From: Stictocephala bisonia
Lineage: Eukaryota; Arthropoda; Insecta; Hemiptera; Membracidae
DNA: 64,000 nt
Assembly: GCA_035578905.1 (NCBI GenBank)
Contig: JAQJVL010000288.1
Coordinates: 868,001 to 932,000 of the forward strand
Direction: 5' to 3'
Shown here piece by piece: positions 37,901-51,400 of this stretch. The notes below the pieces were generated by a model. The model was given only the letters and a program-made list of their open reading frames with translations, made no database searches and was not told where the DNA came from. Position numbers and translations under genes: made by a program. Each line of letters begins with the position of its first letter. Position 1 is the stretch's first letter.

Positions 37901-40900
37901 GTATAATACGCTGATCTGGTGTAGTTTTTTCCTGAACCCTAATAGTGTTCTCATTCTTCATACGAGAAATTATAACTGAGATATTAGAAATAAATATAAT
38001 AACAAAAAAAAAATAGTGGGTTATGTTAGGTTAAGCTGGTATATGTTGACCCTGATTACGTATTGCTAACCCTAATCTTACTAACCAACCTAACCTAATC
38101 TAATTTTCACTAACCTAACCATATTGAGTGATACACACATCCTTGTACGGCATGATGAGTTCATCAAATACATTTTAGTAATTAGTATGATGAAATTAGC
38201 TGCATATACAAGCAATACGATTACTTTAAGGAGGGTTTTTAACCTCTTTACATATTTCATATTAACCTGGAAGCTAATTGCAATTTAAATGATAATAAAC
38301 TAAAATAAATATCAGTCGACAACATCAGAGATATCAAGAGAGCCCTAAGGTAGGGAACATCCGAACTGGGTGGTCTTCGAAGAACGAAACACAATCATTC
38401 ATAATGACTTTGGAACCCTACTGTAGGAAATTCCGAATTTTAAAGCTCTTGTTCTTCTTCAGATAAGTTCCTCTATCTAAGTTGGCTTTGACCTATATCT
38501 GCTGTCGTAACTTCAAAGGCCCACTAAAGAAATATTAGCTTATTATTATAATTTATATGCTTTAGTGATTCCACTATTTTCAGTGGTTCCTTGTAGTACC
38601 TTGGTCTTGGTGCCTCCGATACTCCCGGGACGGATGGACCCAGTCTCGTAGAACCTGGTGAGTATCTTGGACACACACCCATGACTGACGAGAAGCTGTC
38701 TGGAGATGTCGCAAGGGCGAACTCCCATCAGGGCCAGTTCGACGATACGCCGGCGTACACAGTCGGGTAGCGGACGTCCGTTCACGAACACTCCGCCCAG
38801 CTGGTTCACCCCGGCCTGGCCTGGAACACGTTTAATAAAATCATCACTTGTATTTATGTATTTTATATTATTCATTTTATTAATTAGTAAGACGCCGTCG
38901 TCAATATATGGGCGAATATGAGGAGCGAATGAGTGTGATGATTTTAGATGAACAAGTATAGTCATTGTTACTAACATAGGTCGACTATTCCTCAGAAAGA
39001 GCTATTTATTAATATCCCAGTGACACTAACGGACCTGTAGTCTTAGAACTTAGGCTTACGCGGCCGATGTCATAACTAGATTCTACATTTTCGGCGACAA
39101 CCACGTCAAGGTACTATCTACAATATTTACAAGATATCAATATCTTGTAGGTAAATATTGTAGATAGTACAGTACCTTGACACGGTTGTCACCGGAAATT
39201 GTAGAATCTAATAATGGACCTGTAGCTTTACGTAGAATCCTAACCACATAGTCTGATTTTCAGCTAACTGGCAAACCTGACACTCAGTTCTCTTCCCCAC
39301 ATAGCATCTGAACCTTGTCTACCATTCAACCTGGAAACCCCAGACTTAGCTACTAATATCGGTCGATGGTAACCATTGAGCAGTCGCGGTGTCGGTATTA
39401 AGAGGACTGAGTATAAAACGTATCGCCTACAATCTCCTCAATACTTTGTACCCAAGAACCTGGGTCACGGGCACTGCGCCACTAGTGCTGACTAAAAAAC
39501 TATCATCACAAGAAAAAAAATGGGATAGTATAAAATGTAGATAAACTAATTTAATAAGCACAATTATGTATTTAAATATTATAATCAAGTCATGAAGTCT
39601 TTTAAAACCTTTATCTCTTTGTCAAGTTTCATATACATTTTCCTAATTCTACGTTCTTTGAAACTTTCAGAAATGTATCTAGGAAAATCTTATGAACCCC
39701 TCTTTACGTAATTGAGCTAAAATATATTTATTTAATGTGTATTAAGAAATTCTGAATGCCTATGAATTTCTTATAATTGTACAGTTTTCATGCAAAAATC
39801 AATACTTTAAAACCTAACTAAATCTTCTTTTTTATGTTCCCTGTCCAAAAACAGACTTTTAAAATTTTTTTCCATTACGAATGACTTCATTAGTACTACA
39901 ATTAACATTTTTAATACTTAACAATCGTATACTGAAGCAATAATCAATATTTCTCTACGAGTATGGGCGAGTAGGTGAGTCTATCCAATGCGTGTATGGG
40001 TGGGTAGGTGGGCCAATCCAATGTACGTGTATGGGTGGATAGTTGGGCTAATCCAATGTACGTGTATGGGTAGGTAGGTGGGCCAATCCAATGCACGTGT
40101 ATGGGTGGATAGCTGGGCCAATCCAATGTACGTGTATGGGTGGGTGGGTGGGCCAATCCAATGCACGTGTATGGGTGGATAGCTGGGCCAATCCAATGCG
40201 TGTATGGGTGGGTAGGTGGGCCAATCCAATGTACGTGTATGGGTAGGTATGTGGGCCAATCCAATGCACGTGTATGGGTGGATATCTGGGCCAATCCAAT
40301 GCGTGTATGGGTGGGTAGGTGGGCCAATCCAATGTACGTGTATGGTTGGATAGGTGGGCTAATCCAATGTACGTGTATGGGTAGGTAGGTGGGCCAATCC
40401 AATGCACGTGTATGGGTGGGTAGGTGGGCCAATCCAATGTACGTGTATGGTTGGATAGGTGGGCTAATCCAATGTACGTGTATGGGTAGGTAGGTGGGCC
40501 AATCCAATGCACGTGTATGGGTGGATAGCTGGGCCAATCCAATGTACGTGTATGGGTGGGTGGGTGATTTAATCCAATGTAAGTGTATTGGTGGATAGGT
40601 GATTTAATTCAATGTACGTGTATGGATGGGTAGGTGGGCCAATCCAATGTACGTGTATGGGTGGATAGCTGGGCCAATCCAATATACGTTTACGGGTGGG
40701 TGGGAAGTTGTGAATACAGTTCTTAACGATATTGTATAGTATTACTTATTGTATAGTTTCATAGCTTATGTCAGAATTTAATACTTAAATAGTATATTAA
40801 CATTTTAATATGGCCTAATTCATCTTCATTCTAAAAATGTGATAATGCACTACATATTAGACCCTATATGTAATTTACAAAATATTACGGAAATTTTATA

Positions 40901-43900
40901 AGTTTACTTAGTATGAAATTTCCAATTTTTATAATAATATAAATATATCTCGTTAGAGCTGCTTGCTCGTAGGCTATGTGTTCAATAAAACTATAATATA
41001 AAATTAAATGAAAATTGTCTTTATTAGGAGGAGTTAGGACTATTAAGTCCTCTCTTCTACTCAACCTTAATAATAATATAGTTATTTACTGAACAGAAAC
41101 GCCACCAGAAGTCCCGTGACAGTTGGTCATGCTATTTGGTGATATTCGATGATCGATACCATCAACAATCAACGCAAACCGGACTATCGCCATCGATAAG
41201 CCGTATCGATACTCATTTGACACTGATATCGAACAATACATCCGCGATTGGAATTTATAACTGCTTTACATGGTCTTTGAAGGTTGAATATTAGAACAAT
41301 AGGAATATTAATAGTCATACAGTTCATTCGAATATAGCATGAAGTATGTGTTGACAAACACATCATATGTAGTACTGCTACTACAAAGCAGGGATACAAT
41401 GTGGCCGTTGTTTTTATATAGTCAGATAATTGTTGTATGTGGTGCGATTAACAAATGAATAACCGACATGCGTGAAATGTGAATGTGAGTTTTCCCACAT
41501 TGAGACACATTCTATGACATTTTCTCGATGTGGTGAATGTCTGTATAGTTTGATATTTATGTAGAATATGAATATTGATGCACAATTACATTAAGTATAA
41601 AGAGTTCTTATAACAGTCTCCATTTCAACAGGTTTTGTATCTGGGGTAGAACTAATACATTGAGGTAATCGTGTAGAAAAAATGTATATGTACTGAGTAT
41701 TGAGTAAAACAAATATTCACTAAAATGCGAATTTACGTTCTAAGTAATCAGTAGCGTAAATAGCCCAGCTTCACAAGCTAGAGGTTCTCGGTGTGACCCC
41801 AATCAGAGTCAGACAAATTTTAAATTAGATAAGCTACTATTTAATGGCACTTTCTAAAGAATAGTTGGTCTTCGATAGTGACAAAGTCTACGTCTCTTCT
41901 TATAGATTAATTCGAAGTCTCCATTCGTCCTGAGGTTGACAATCAGTGTTTTAGTAATGAAATAAAAATATAAAATATGTATGCTGTACATTGGTAAATA
42001 AGAAACTGCAAATGAAACGTGCACAGCGGCCTTTAATAATTACGGCTAAATGACAAAAAGTTTTATATTTTTATAATAAAGTGGGTGTTGTAATAAAGTG
42101 GGTTTGGTTGTGATCCAAATCAGGGTATTCGGACTTATAATTTGTTTCATAACCATTCTAGTAACTACTTGAATAAGTGATATGTAGATAGTATTTGGAG
42201 ATTTCCAATGCTTCGAGTGTTTAGGAAACAAACACATCGTTTCGACATACCTGTTTCGACATAACTCCTGTCGTCTTCAGGTGTACTTACTAACTTAGCC
42301 TACATCTAAACCTACTTTTTTCCCTTAACCCATATTAATTCATAAAAGACTTAATACTACATGCTACATACTAAAGATTACTGTTGAAAGTTGAAAGTTC
42401 TTAAAAACTATTACACATAACATAATTATACAAAATAGAATACACAATACGAAATACAACAAAAATGCAAATTATGAAATCGTTCAACAAAACACAGAGC
42501 AAGTTATTAAATAGACAAAATATTCAACTTATCCAACCAGCTTCCAATTCCACTGAGGCGGGGGGAAAAGGTCCTCGGTTGACATTGGACACTCACAAGA
42601 TCAATTCACCACGACCGTCAAAGACGAACTATTTGAATAAATTTTAACATTTTGTCAAAATGTTATATATGTTTGTGGCCTTTGGTTGTAGGTGTGAAAT
42701 AAAGCAATTTCTGTTCTGTTCAGTGTTAAGCATTCCTGTCTTCATTGCAGGGGGTCTCGGTTCAAATTACAGGAGGTTCAACTAAACTTGGCCATAACAG
42801 TATAGACTCATAGAAATGTTTGAATGCTAAAAAAGGGCGTAGAAAAGATCCAGTTTATACTCTTTGTCAGTTAAAAAAATACAGAATTAAAAGGTAAAAG
42901 AAGTACCAATGTCAGTTACATCTAGAGGAATGGCGGTCACTTGAACTGGTCCCTGCTTTGATCAATTTTGATCAAAGTTGCAGCTTCCACAGAGAAGAAA
43001 GAAACAGAGGTAGCATCCAATAGTGGAATAAATGGGTGTTGAGTTAGAGAAACTTGGGTGTCAAGTACAAAAGTTAGTTCTTCAGTTCTCCGTGTGAATG
43101 GCAGGGCCAGCACCATTGCTAGTCAATTCCTTTATTCCCCTCCAAATCCTGAAGAAAAACGTAGTAATGATTACTAAAATTTATAAAGATTTATGTTAGT
43201 GGTAACAGCCACTGAAGCGTTTGCTTCGTCTATAAAAAGCTACCTCTGTTTCTTTTTCCTCTGTAGAGCTTCCCAATTTGCCTAATGATAGCCGATTAGC
43301 CGAATCGAGGCGGACTTGTTGGAGACAAATATCAAACTCCCTTGGCGGAAAAGGGGGTTTGATATATTACCCTGCCGGTTTGTAACTTTGTACTTATATG
43401 TGTGTTGCATCACAGCATTTTGTACATTGAATAAGAAGAAACATAATCCACCTGCCGATGTAACTGTAATGTATTAGAAACTATATAACATCATAATATA
43501 TTAGGTTAGTTATATTTTTACTTATTATTTACCCTTAGGCCAATTAAATTTCACATTAATCGTGACTTTATGATCAGCTTGTAGTGGCTTAAATTGGAAG
43601 AGAGAATTATCATTTTTCGTCTTGCTACTTTTATGATATTTCTAATAAATTGATAACATTCTGGTCGTGTAAATTGGTTCTCACTTTTTATTAGCAACGG
43701 TGCCGAAATTATCAGGCAGTTGCGATTTTTTAAATATTTTATTCTAAAAAATATACACACAACCTATGTTTTATAAAAAGGGTGAATGTAACACTAAAAC
43801 AAGGTTTAAATTTAATATACCTGGCAAAATATCGCATGGGTAAATGCACATCGACAATCAGTTGTAATTAGTGAAATAGTGGAAATATCAGTTACCACTA

Positions 43901-46900
43901 TCAGTATTATCACATGCACTGTAAACGAGGTGTTTAATTAATAATAATTATTATTAATTGTTTATCAACACTTACAGGTATATTTTATATTATTTTTCAC
44001 GATTAGTTAGGCAGTGATGTAAAATATATAGTTCCAACGGCAATCAATCCGTTTCGTTGATACTTCATCAAACGATTTCGTCTTCAAGCACTATAAAAAG
44101 GATGAATATTATTCTTCTTTCAAAAGGTTAAGAAAATTTCAGTTGTTTATAATTTAATAAAACATTAAAAAATCTGCAGATGTCAGCCATTGTCCTGGAA
44201 ACAGATTTACTCAGAATAATAGGTCTATTCAATAAAATGTTAGATTTAAACTGTAATTTTTCATTAAGCTGATTTAGGTTGATTTTTTAAACACAAATTT
44301 TTAATTATTCCAAAATATGTAATGTGGCCCTGGTATGCAGTAATTAAAAAAATTTGTGTAAGTTTGGTTAGTTGAGTACTCACTCTCAACCCATTTTATA
44401 AAATATAAATCTCAATTAACTGACAATAATTTGAAGAATGAATTAAACTTGATGGGTTTGAACCTTTGTCCCATAACAACGTTAAAACGTAAAAGCTAAA
44501 CTGCCACTGTTGTAGAAAAAAGCAACAAAACTGAACGGTATAAATTTTGTAAATTTATACAATTTTTTTATAAGCCTTGTATATAGATTTTATTACTTAA
44601 ACTATAAGAATAAAACATCAACTTCCATTATTATATCTTGAAGAAAATGTGTTGAGACTTTTGCAGAAAAGTAAACAATTCAATTAAAAGAAATACTTAA
44701 AAAAATAAAACAGTTAATGGTGGTGATAAATTAGTTGCAAAAAGTTTGAGAAATTCAAGTTAATTAAAATCAAAATCGTACTGGAGCAATCCCTTAAAAC
44801 TGTTGCAATCATGTTTGATACTAATACTTTGCAGACAAAATAATACGCAAGCTTTATTGAAGACACGAAAAACAAACATAATCAAAATGTTCAAATAAAG
44901 AGATCGTCCAAAAAAGAAGATATTGAGTACTAAAAGAAATGGGTTTTTGTAATTCCGAACCGTTGGCAGTTCATACAATCGGGCGGGCCCGCCTTCATCT
45001 GCGATAGTCCCGAGAAAACGGCTTTTGAGTTTTTCAAGCAATTATATAAAGATTACACACCTGGGGGTAGGACGGAGGACCCCCCATCGGTTGCAGGTGG
45101 GCCTGTCGTCTTGCAGTGGCACTGTCTTATCTCCTTCGGGCTTCATTAATGATAAGAAATCTCACCGCACAGTTCCAGACTTCCCGGTTAAATGCGGGGG
45201 TTAAAATAGCCAAGGTCTCTAAAGTTGAGTAAAACATCCAAAGTTCCTGAAATGACGTGTGTGTGAGCCTTTCCATATTCCCGCACTCAATAAAATTAGC
45301 ATGCCATTTTCCGCAGTAGCCGAACTGTAGATGCGGGCACCAACATTACGCCGAGGGCCCTGCGATTACTATAATGCCCATGTTTATACATGCACTAATA
45401 GAGTGCGCTTTTGGCGAGACTTATAAATTGGTATAAATTACCAGCCCAAGGCCGCTTAAGATATGCAAATTCAGCCTCTCTTGGACCACGTACGTCACAA
45501 ACAACGCTCGGCGCGCTTATGATCTTTTCAGATTTTAGTTGTCATTTTATCCGTATTGATTTAGTGTGTATTCAAACAATAGAAATATATATAGAATTGA
45601 TTATACACTAATCTTTTCTTTTTTTTTAATTAAGACTTTTTAGAAGAGCCTTCTAGAAGTAATGTGCTTGCAGAATGTTCATGGAAAGGAAGGATGGACT
45701 TCTAGAAGAGGTGTTCTTGTAGAATATGATTGTTTTCGACAACCTGTGTAAGAAGAAGGAAAATGTGGATTTCCAGAGTAGTAGTTTTTGCAGAATGTGG
45801 TAGTAATCTACAACACATTTTATAGGGTACATGGTATTATGTAAAAATAACATAATGAAGTGCTGATCTACAACGTGTGTTCGTAGACCGGAGGTTGGAC
45901 TACTAAATGGACTTTTTACAGTATTTGGTTACGCACTATAGGTTGTGCTCGTAAATAAATAAGGCGAACTTCTAGAAGTAATGGTATAATAGAAGTGGTT
46001 GTTCTGCATAAGCTGTGTTCATATAGAATAACGATGGGTCACCAGAAGTTTAGCTTATAAAAATCTATTTTACTCAACAAGCTGTATTATTATGAAACGT
46101 AAGCCATCAGAAGTGGCAAAGAATAATGTTTGACTACTCGTTTATTGAATTGGCTATTCGTTTATTTATAGTAATATCGTTTATTTTTAGTTAGGCAATT
46201 CAGTTGCCACGGCTCTCTAACTTGCCACACGCAAACAAAAAGACGTCCAACTCACCCATCCACACACAGATGACGGCTCTCATATTCACCTACCCACTTA
46301 CTATATAGACGGCACAAACGTACACCTTAAATGGTTCACATATCCACCCACAATCGTATGAATTGGACTACTGACCCACCAACCTACAATAGTGTGGATT
46401 GGATGGCTCACCCGCCCACCCACACACGTATGACAGACTTACTAAATTGAAAAAAAAAAATAGCTGGAACATTCTGATTATAATGAATCACTAATCTGCT
46501 CTTTTTTTAAAGTACTATATACTTCACCTTATTAGTGTCAAAAACCTACATCATTTTTTATCTTCATTTAGTTACTTTGAAAACTCTTCAAAATAGCTGC
46601 AAACAATTAGAATTAGGGCTGTTGCTGAAAGAGTAAGAAGTGGTTTTTAATACTGTACTCCCATATGCTTATTAAATGGATGCCCAATAATGTTATGCGC
46701 AGTGCTATGGAAGTAAAGGACTACCGTAACAAATGTCGGCGAACGGTGGAAAAAATGGACCATCGGACAGTAACTAACCCATAAACACGCGGCAAGGTGC
46801 CTAGGGCGAGGCAAATTGCGTCTGAGCCCGTCAGATTACAGAGGCGAGGTGTCCGAGCCGACAATGAAGACGTTACATTGTAATTGTAATTCCTCATGAA

Positions 46901-48377
46901 TTACTGCTTTGTGATGACGCTGGGTATTGGCCACTTCCGGAGCCGCCGTTAAACAAGTACATTACATTCGCTAATGCATCGTCTGAGTGTTTTACCCCTC
47001 GTAAAATTCGCTTGATTCTCAGAACAAGCGTGCTGCAGAAAAAAGTGGTTAATCGCCCTCTAAACTTCCACAGTACGGTTGGTTGGCTTTTAAATTCAAA
47101 TCGACAAATGTTGTGTTAAAAGAGAGTTGTAATCTGTTATTTTATGGAGTGAACTTAGTACCTTAACACTAATTTAAATTTTGACCTATTTATTATATCA
47201 GGAAAAGAACAAATTGAATAGCCTACGTCAAGCCCGGATATTTTACGATGCAGCGTGGTAAAGGTTCATGTCATATACAAAAAGACAACATTTCAAATTA
47301 AAATGGTCCCTTCAAATCTTTTTTAGGAGGCTGGTGAAACCTCTTGGATTTATCCTCTGAAATTATGTGAACGTCCTACCACAAAACGTACCGACTTCAT
47401 TAGGAAGAGATTATATGAAATTGAACAAAATTCCCACCACAGAACGTATGTAGGGGTTACAAACGGAAAGCCTCAATATCATATGAAATTGTTCGTATGT
47501 CCCCACCACAGAATGTCGGTAGGAGTTAGAAACTAAAAGTCTTTGGGGTTTATCAAATGAATTGTATGCATATCCCACTACAGAACGTCGGTAGAGGTTA
47601 CAAACTGAAAATATTTGTCGTGTGTTCTCTGAAAGTCTGTGGGATTGTGCTCTACCACAAAACCCAGCTAAGTTTGTATACAATCGTTACAGGTTATGTG
47701 TATACAATCTTGGGCAGGTATGAACACCGTACACATTTTGGTAGATGTGTTTTAGGGGGTTTCTAGTAAAAGTTGGAGGCGTGTGGCCTCTTAAAGTCGG
47801 CGTATAAAAAAAATCAGTCAATCATTCAAGAAGTGAGACTGAGAATTTTGTCGACCCAGGTTCGCCACTCAATAAAAGGCACACGTACTTCCTTCCGTGG
47901 CCGCTCGTTTATAATTGAGTCACTGGCGGCAAAAAGAAGAGCGGCTAGCGGCTCCGGCCAATTATCTGACCGACCCCACGCCAAGCCACTACTTCCAAAG
48001 TAATTCGGAATTACTGTACGCACAATTGAAGTTTGCACCTGACAAAGTTATAAATTAGGATGCATCGCTATTTACAAGTTTTTTGCGTAAATTTTGTTAA
48101 CGTTTTAACCATTTTCCAATTAAATGGATATATATCGCATGGTTTGTTAGTTACAGAGTGTCCTCTGCGCTCTCTTGGATTAGCTAACTTAAACAGGAAC
48201 AGTTAGACAGGTCTTAAATGGCTCGATGGATTTGACTTAGCTTTATGACATGAGATTACTTTAAATTTTTTTGTTCTTATTAATGACATGACAATTTTAA
48301 CACGGCTTTTGGATCTTTATCCAAATATATATCACAGCTTTTAAAAATTAATAAATAGTAGCTGACAACAAACCATA

Positions 48378-48437
<60 letters not shown>

Positions 48438-51400
48438 TGAACTTCATTCTCTAACGCTTTAAATTTCCTTCGAGTGGATATTTTTACGTTTAGAACTTCA
48501 CTGTCAATACAAAACTTATACATTTATAAACGAATATTTGAAACCATAAGCTACTAACTAAGAGTACAGAGTAATTTAACTCTTTAATTCGAAGTATAAA
48601 TACTAACAGATTTGTCGTGAATTTATCATTTGTCGTGAACATATATTTGTTACGTAAAGTTATCGAAATGACACGGAATTACAAAACCAAAAGTTTTAAT
48701 CATCCTGCCATCGTACTACAGCAAACATATATGACTTGCTTGGCTTTGTCGGCAACTATTTTTCGAAGGAAAAAAAACATTCAACAAATCTCAAAGACAA
48801 AAGCCGATCTACAGTATATCGATAACATTACAATTTAGCATTACATTAGATTGAAAGTGTCATGAAAACCTATATTATGTCGGTATACGCTACAGGCAGA
48901 ATATACCTACTTCGTTACTAGAATAAAATATATGTTTAGTAATGTTTAGATTGTGTTGTGTTTAGGAAGTTAAAATTTCCTTCTGAAAAATAAAAAGTAG
49001 ACCGTTGTAAGTATACCCTTATCTGAACTTTTGGAAATGTTGTGGAATTTTCATAACTGCTGAAATTAAAACAACATATAAATGCAACAGACAAACGTCA
49101 CAACAAAATACAGTCCACAAGATACTAAGGTAATTTTGGTGACTTCGGAACAAGGGCCTAAAGTAAAGTCCACAGCCTTCTCAGGCATGTATGGAAGAAA
49201 AGTTACTTTAAAATTATTCACCTGTTTTCCTTTGGATTGGGGAAATTGCACCAAATCTTGTTTTTGAACAGGCACCACTTTCTTTCAATAAAAGGAATGA
49301 CAGTTTCAAGAGCTTAAGAATATGGTATCTACTGTCTCACACATGTGTAGATTAAAGAATAATGGAAATTATCTCGTCCTTCCGTGTTCACGTTAAAAGC
49401 TCCACGAGCGCTATCTACAGACAAGGGTTCCTGGTGTGCGAACGCTTAAGATATGCACATTGGAAACACTTCTAAGTAATAGACGGATGAAAATCTTACT
49501 CTATATTTGAATTAAGATAGTAGCTTATTGTATCTTTATATTCGACATTAAATTATGTTAAGGGTGAGATACTGATAATATCATTCTAATTCAAGGACAA
49601 TGGGCTTTAAAAGGACTTAAGTAAATATCTTATAGTCAGTCCTTTATAAAGAGTCCGTTGCACTACATACATGTTGGTGCCAACGTTTTAGTAACAATTT
49701 TAAAAATTATTAATATAGTTGTACACCAGTATTAAAATTTACATATTTTAAAACTGAGACATTGTCATTATATTTTGTTTTTATTCTTCGTTATTTTTCA
49801 GTAATTAAGTAGTATCAAAATAATATCATTTATGTGAGAACCAATTACATAATTTCTCAGAAAATAAATTGTTAAGGGTGATTAGCATTTTTGTTCAATT
49901 AATCTTATTATTGATAGCTATAGTTGGCTGTCATGTCATTACTGATAGCTATTTACCTTGTTATAAAAATAATGATTAATTTTTTAAATAAATAAGATAC
50001 AATGTTCAAACTACTGTTTTCGCATGGATTGAAACGTGGATTTTCAGTATGCTCAATAAAATCTTTTGTATCGTCGAGGGAGTTGTTCCCGATTTCGACA
50101 TACTCCTTCTTATCCTGTTCATCCTTCAGGACTTGTGGGGTGGTTTTGGTAGCGTTTTGTTCAGTTCTTGCATATTTTTGTTTGAGACATTAAGATTAAG
50201 TCATGACACAAATATTGCGTAAACAGGACCAGAAAAACCACAGGGAAGGTGACTATTTTTGCACATTAATTGTTACAATCAGTTGATATAAAATATGAAC
50301 CCTTTTCGAAATAAAATGCCCAGTTTGAGTCAATGGCATATTACTGGCACCAGTGCGTTAAAAAGGTCGTCCTCTAAGCGGCCTATGTATAATATTGATA
50401 TAATCTTAAACATTTGAACTAATTAATACTCAAATGACGACCAATTACCAATTAACCTCTTTAGTGTGATTGGGGCGGCTTTATAACGAGAATCCGGAAA
50501 AACATGTGTGCACTTAGAGCGAACGAGGAGATTCGTCAGTTTGTTCTCTCCGTTGGTCCTATATTTCGAGGAAGCCAGATAGTAATTTATAATCTATTCA
50601 TCCTTAGATTTATAAATATTTAACGTAGATTCAACACTCAATGAATGAATATTACTTGAATAGACGTCTTTAAAACCACATGTTTCACAAAGAATTTAGG
50701 TGATCTACTAATGATGTGTACAATGTAGCATGATTATTACAGTATTACGGTTTATGACAAATTTAAACATAAATTATATTTAACAATAAAACAAACAAAA
50801 TCAAATGAAAAATAATATGGGTCTTATGTACCCAAAGCAATCCTTGTATCAGATGCAGAACTCTGAACAAAAATTGAAACTGAAACTGTTATACGAGTTA
50901 TGCCCAAATTGATTCACCTTGCATTTACAAAATCAAAACAATCACACAATATATTGATTTCTATTATTATAATATATTTTACTAATGTTTCGAAGAAAAC
51001 AAATGATCAATTTTTGAAATGTTGTTGAAAAGTTTTCCTCTAGTAGTTTTGAAATAGGACCGGCTAGGAATTGTTGATAAAATTAAGTACATTCAATTGC
51101 CTATTAGGTATTTCATCAATATGTACGAATAGATGCGAACAAAAGCCTTGAAATCTTTTAAACGCTTAGATAATATGGAACATACAACCTTCTCTAATTA
51201 TTTATATTTTTTTCACGGTTAATTTTCAATGTTTTAACTTTTTATCAATATCTTGACAATCAAAATTAATGAGTATTTTGTTTGATATTATATTGGCATT
51301 TGACATATTCGTATATTTTTGTTACAATTTGCATGTTTAAACGTAATGTAATGCACCAACTGATAGGATTCTGTTTATTTTTAACACTTTACATTCTGGT

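Noticed and set aside
39944..40542. Long Thr/His/Pro/Trp-rich frames on both strands
   Set aside because: By-products of the 35-bp minisatellite, open in several frames at once.
49066..49278. Overlapping 60-70-codon frames on both strands
   Set aside because: Neither has splice, start or family support; they lie inside Poxn intron 1.
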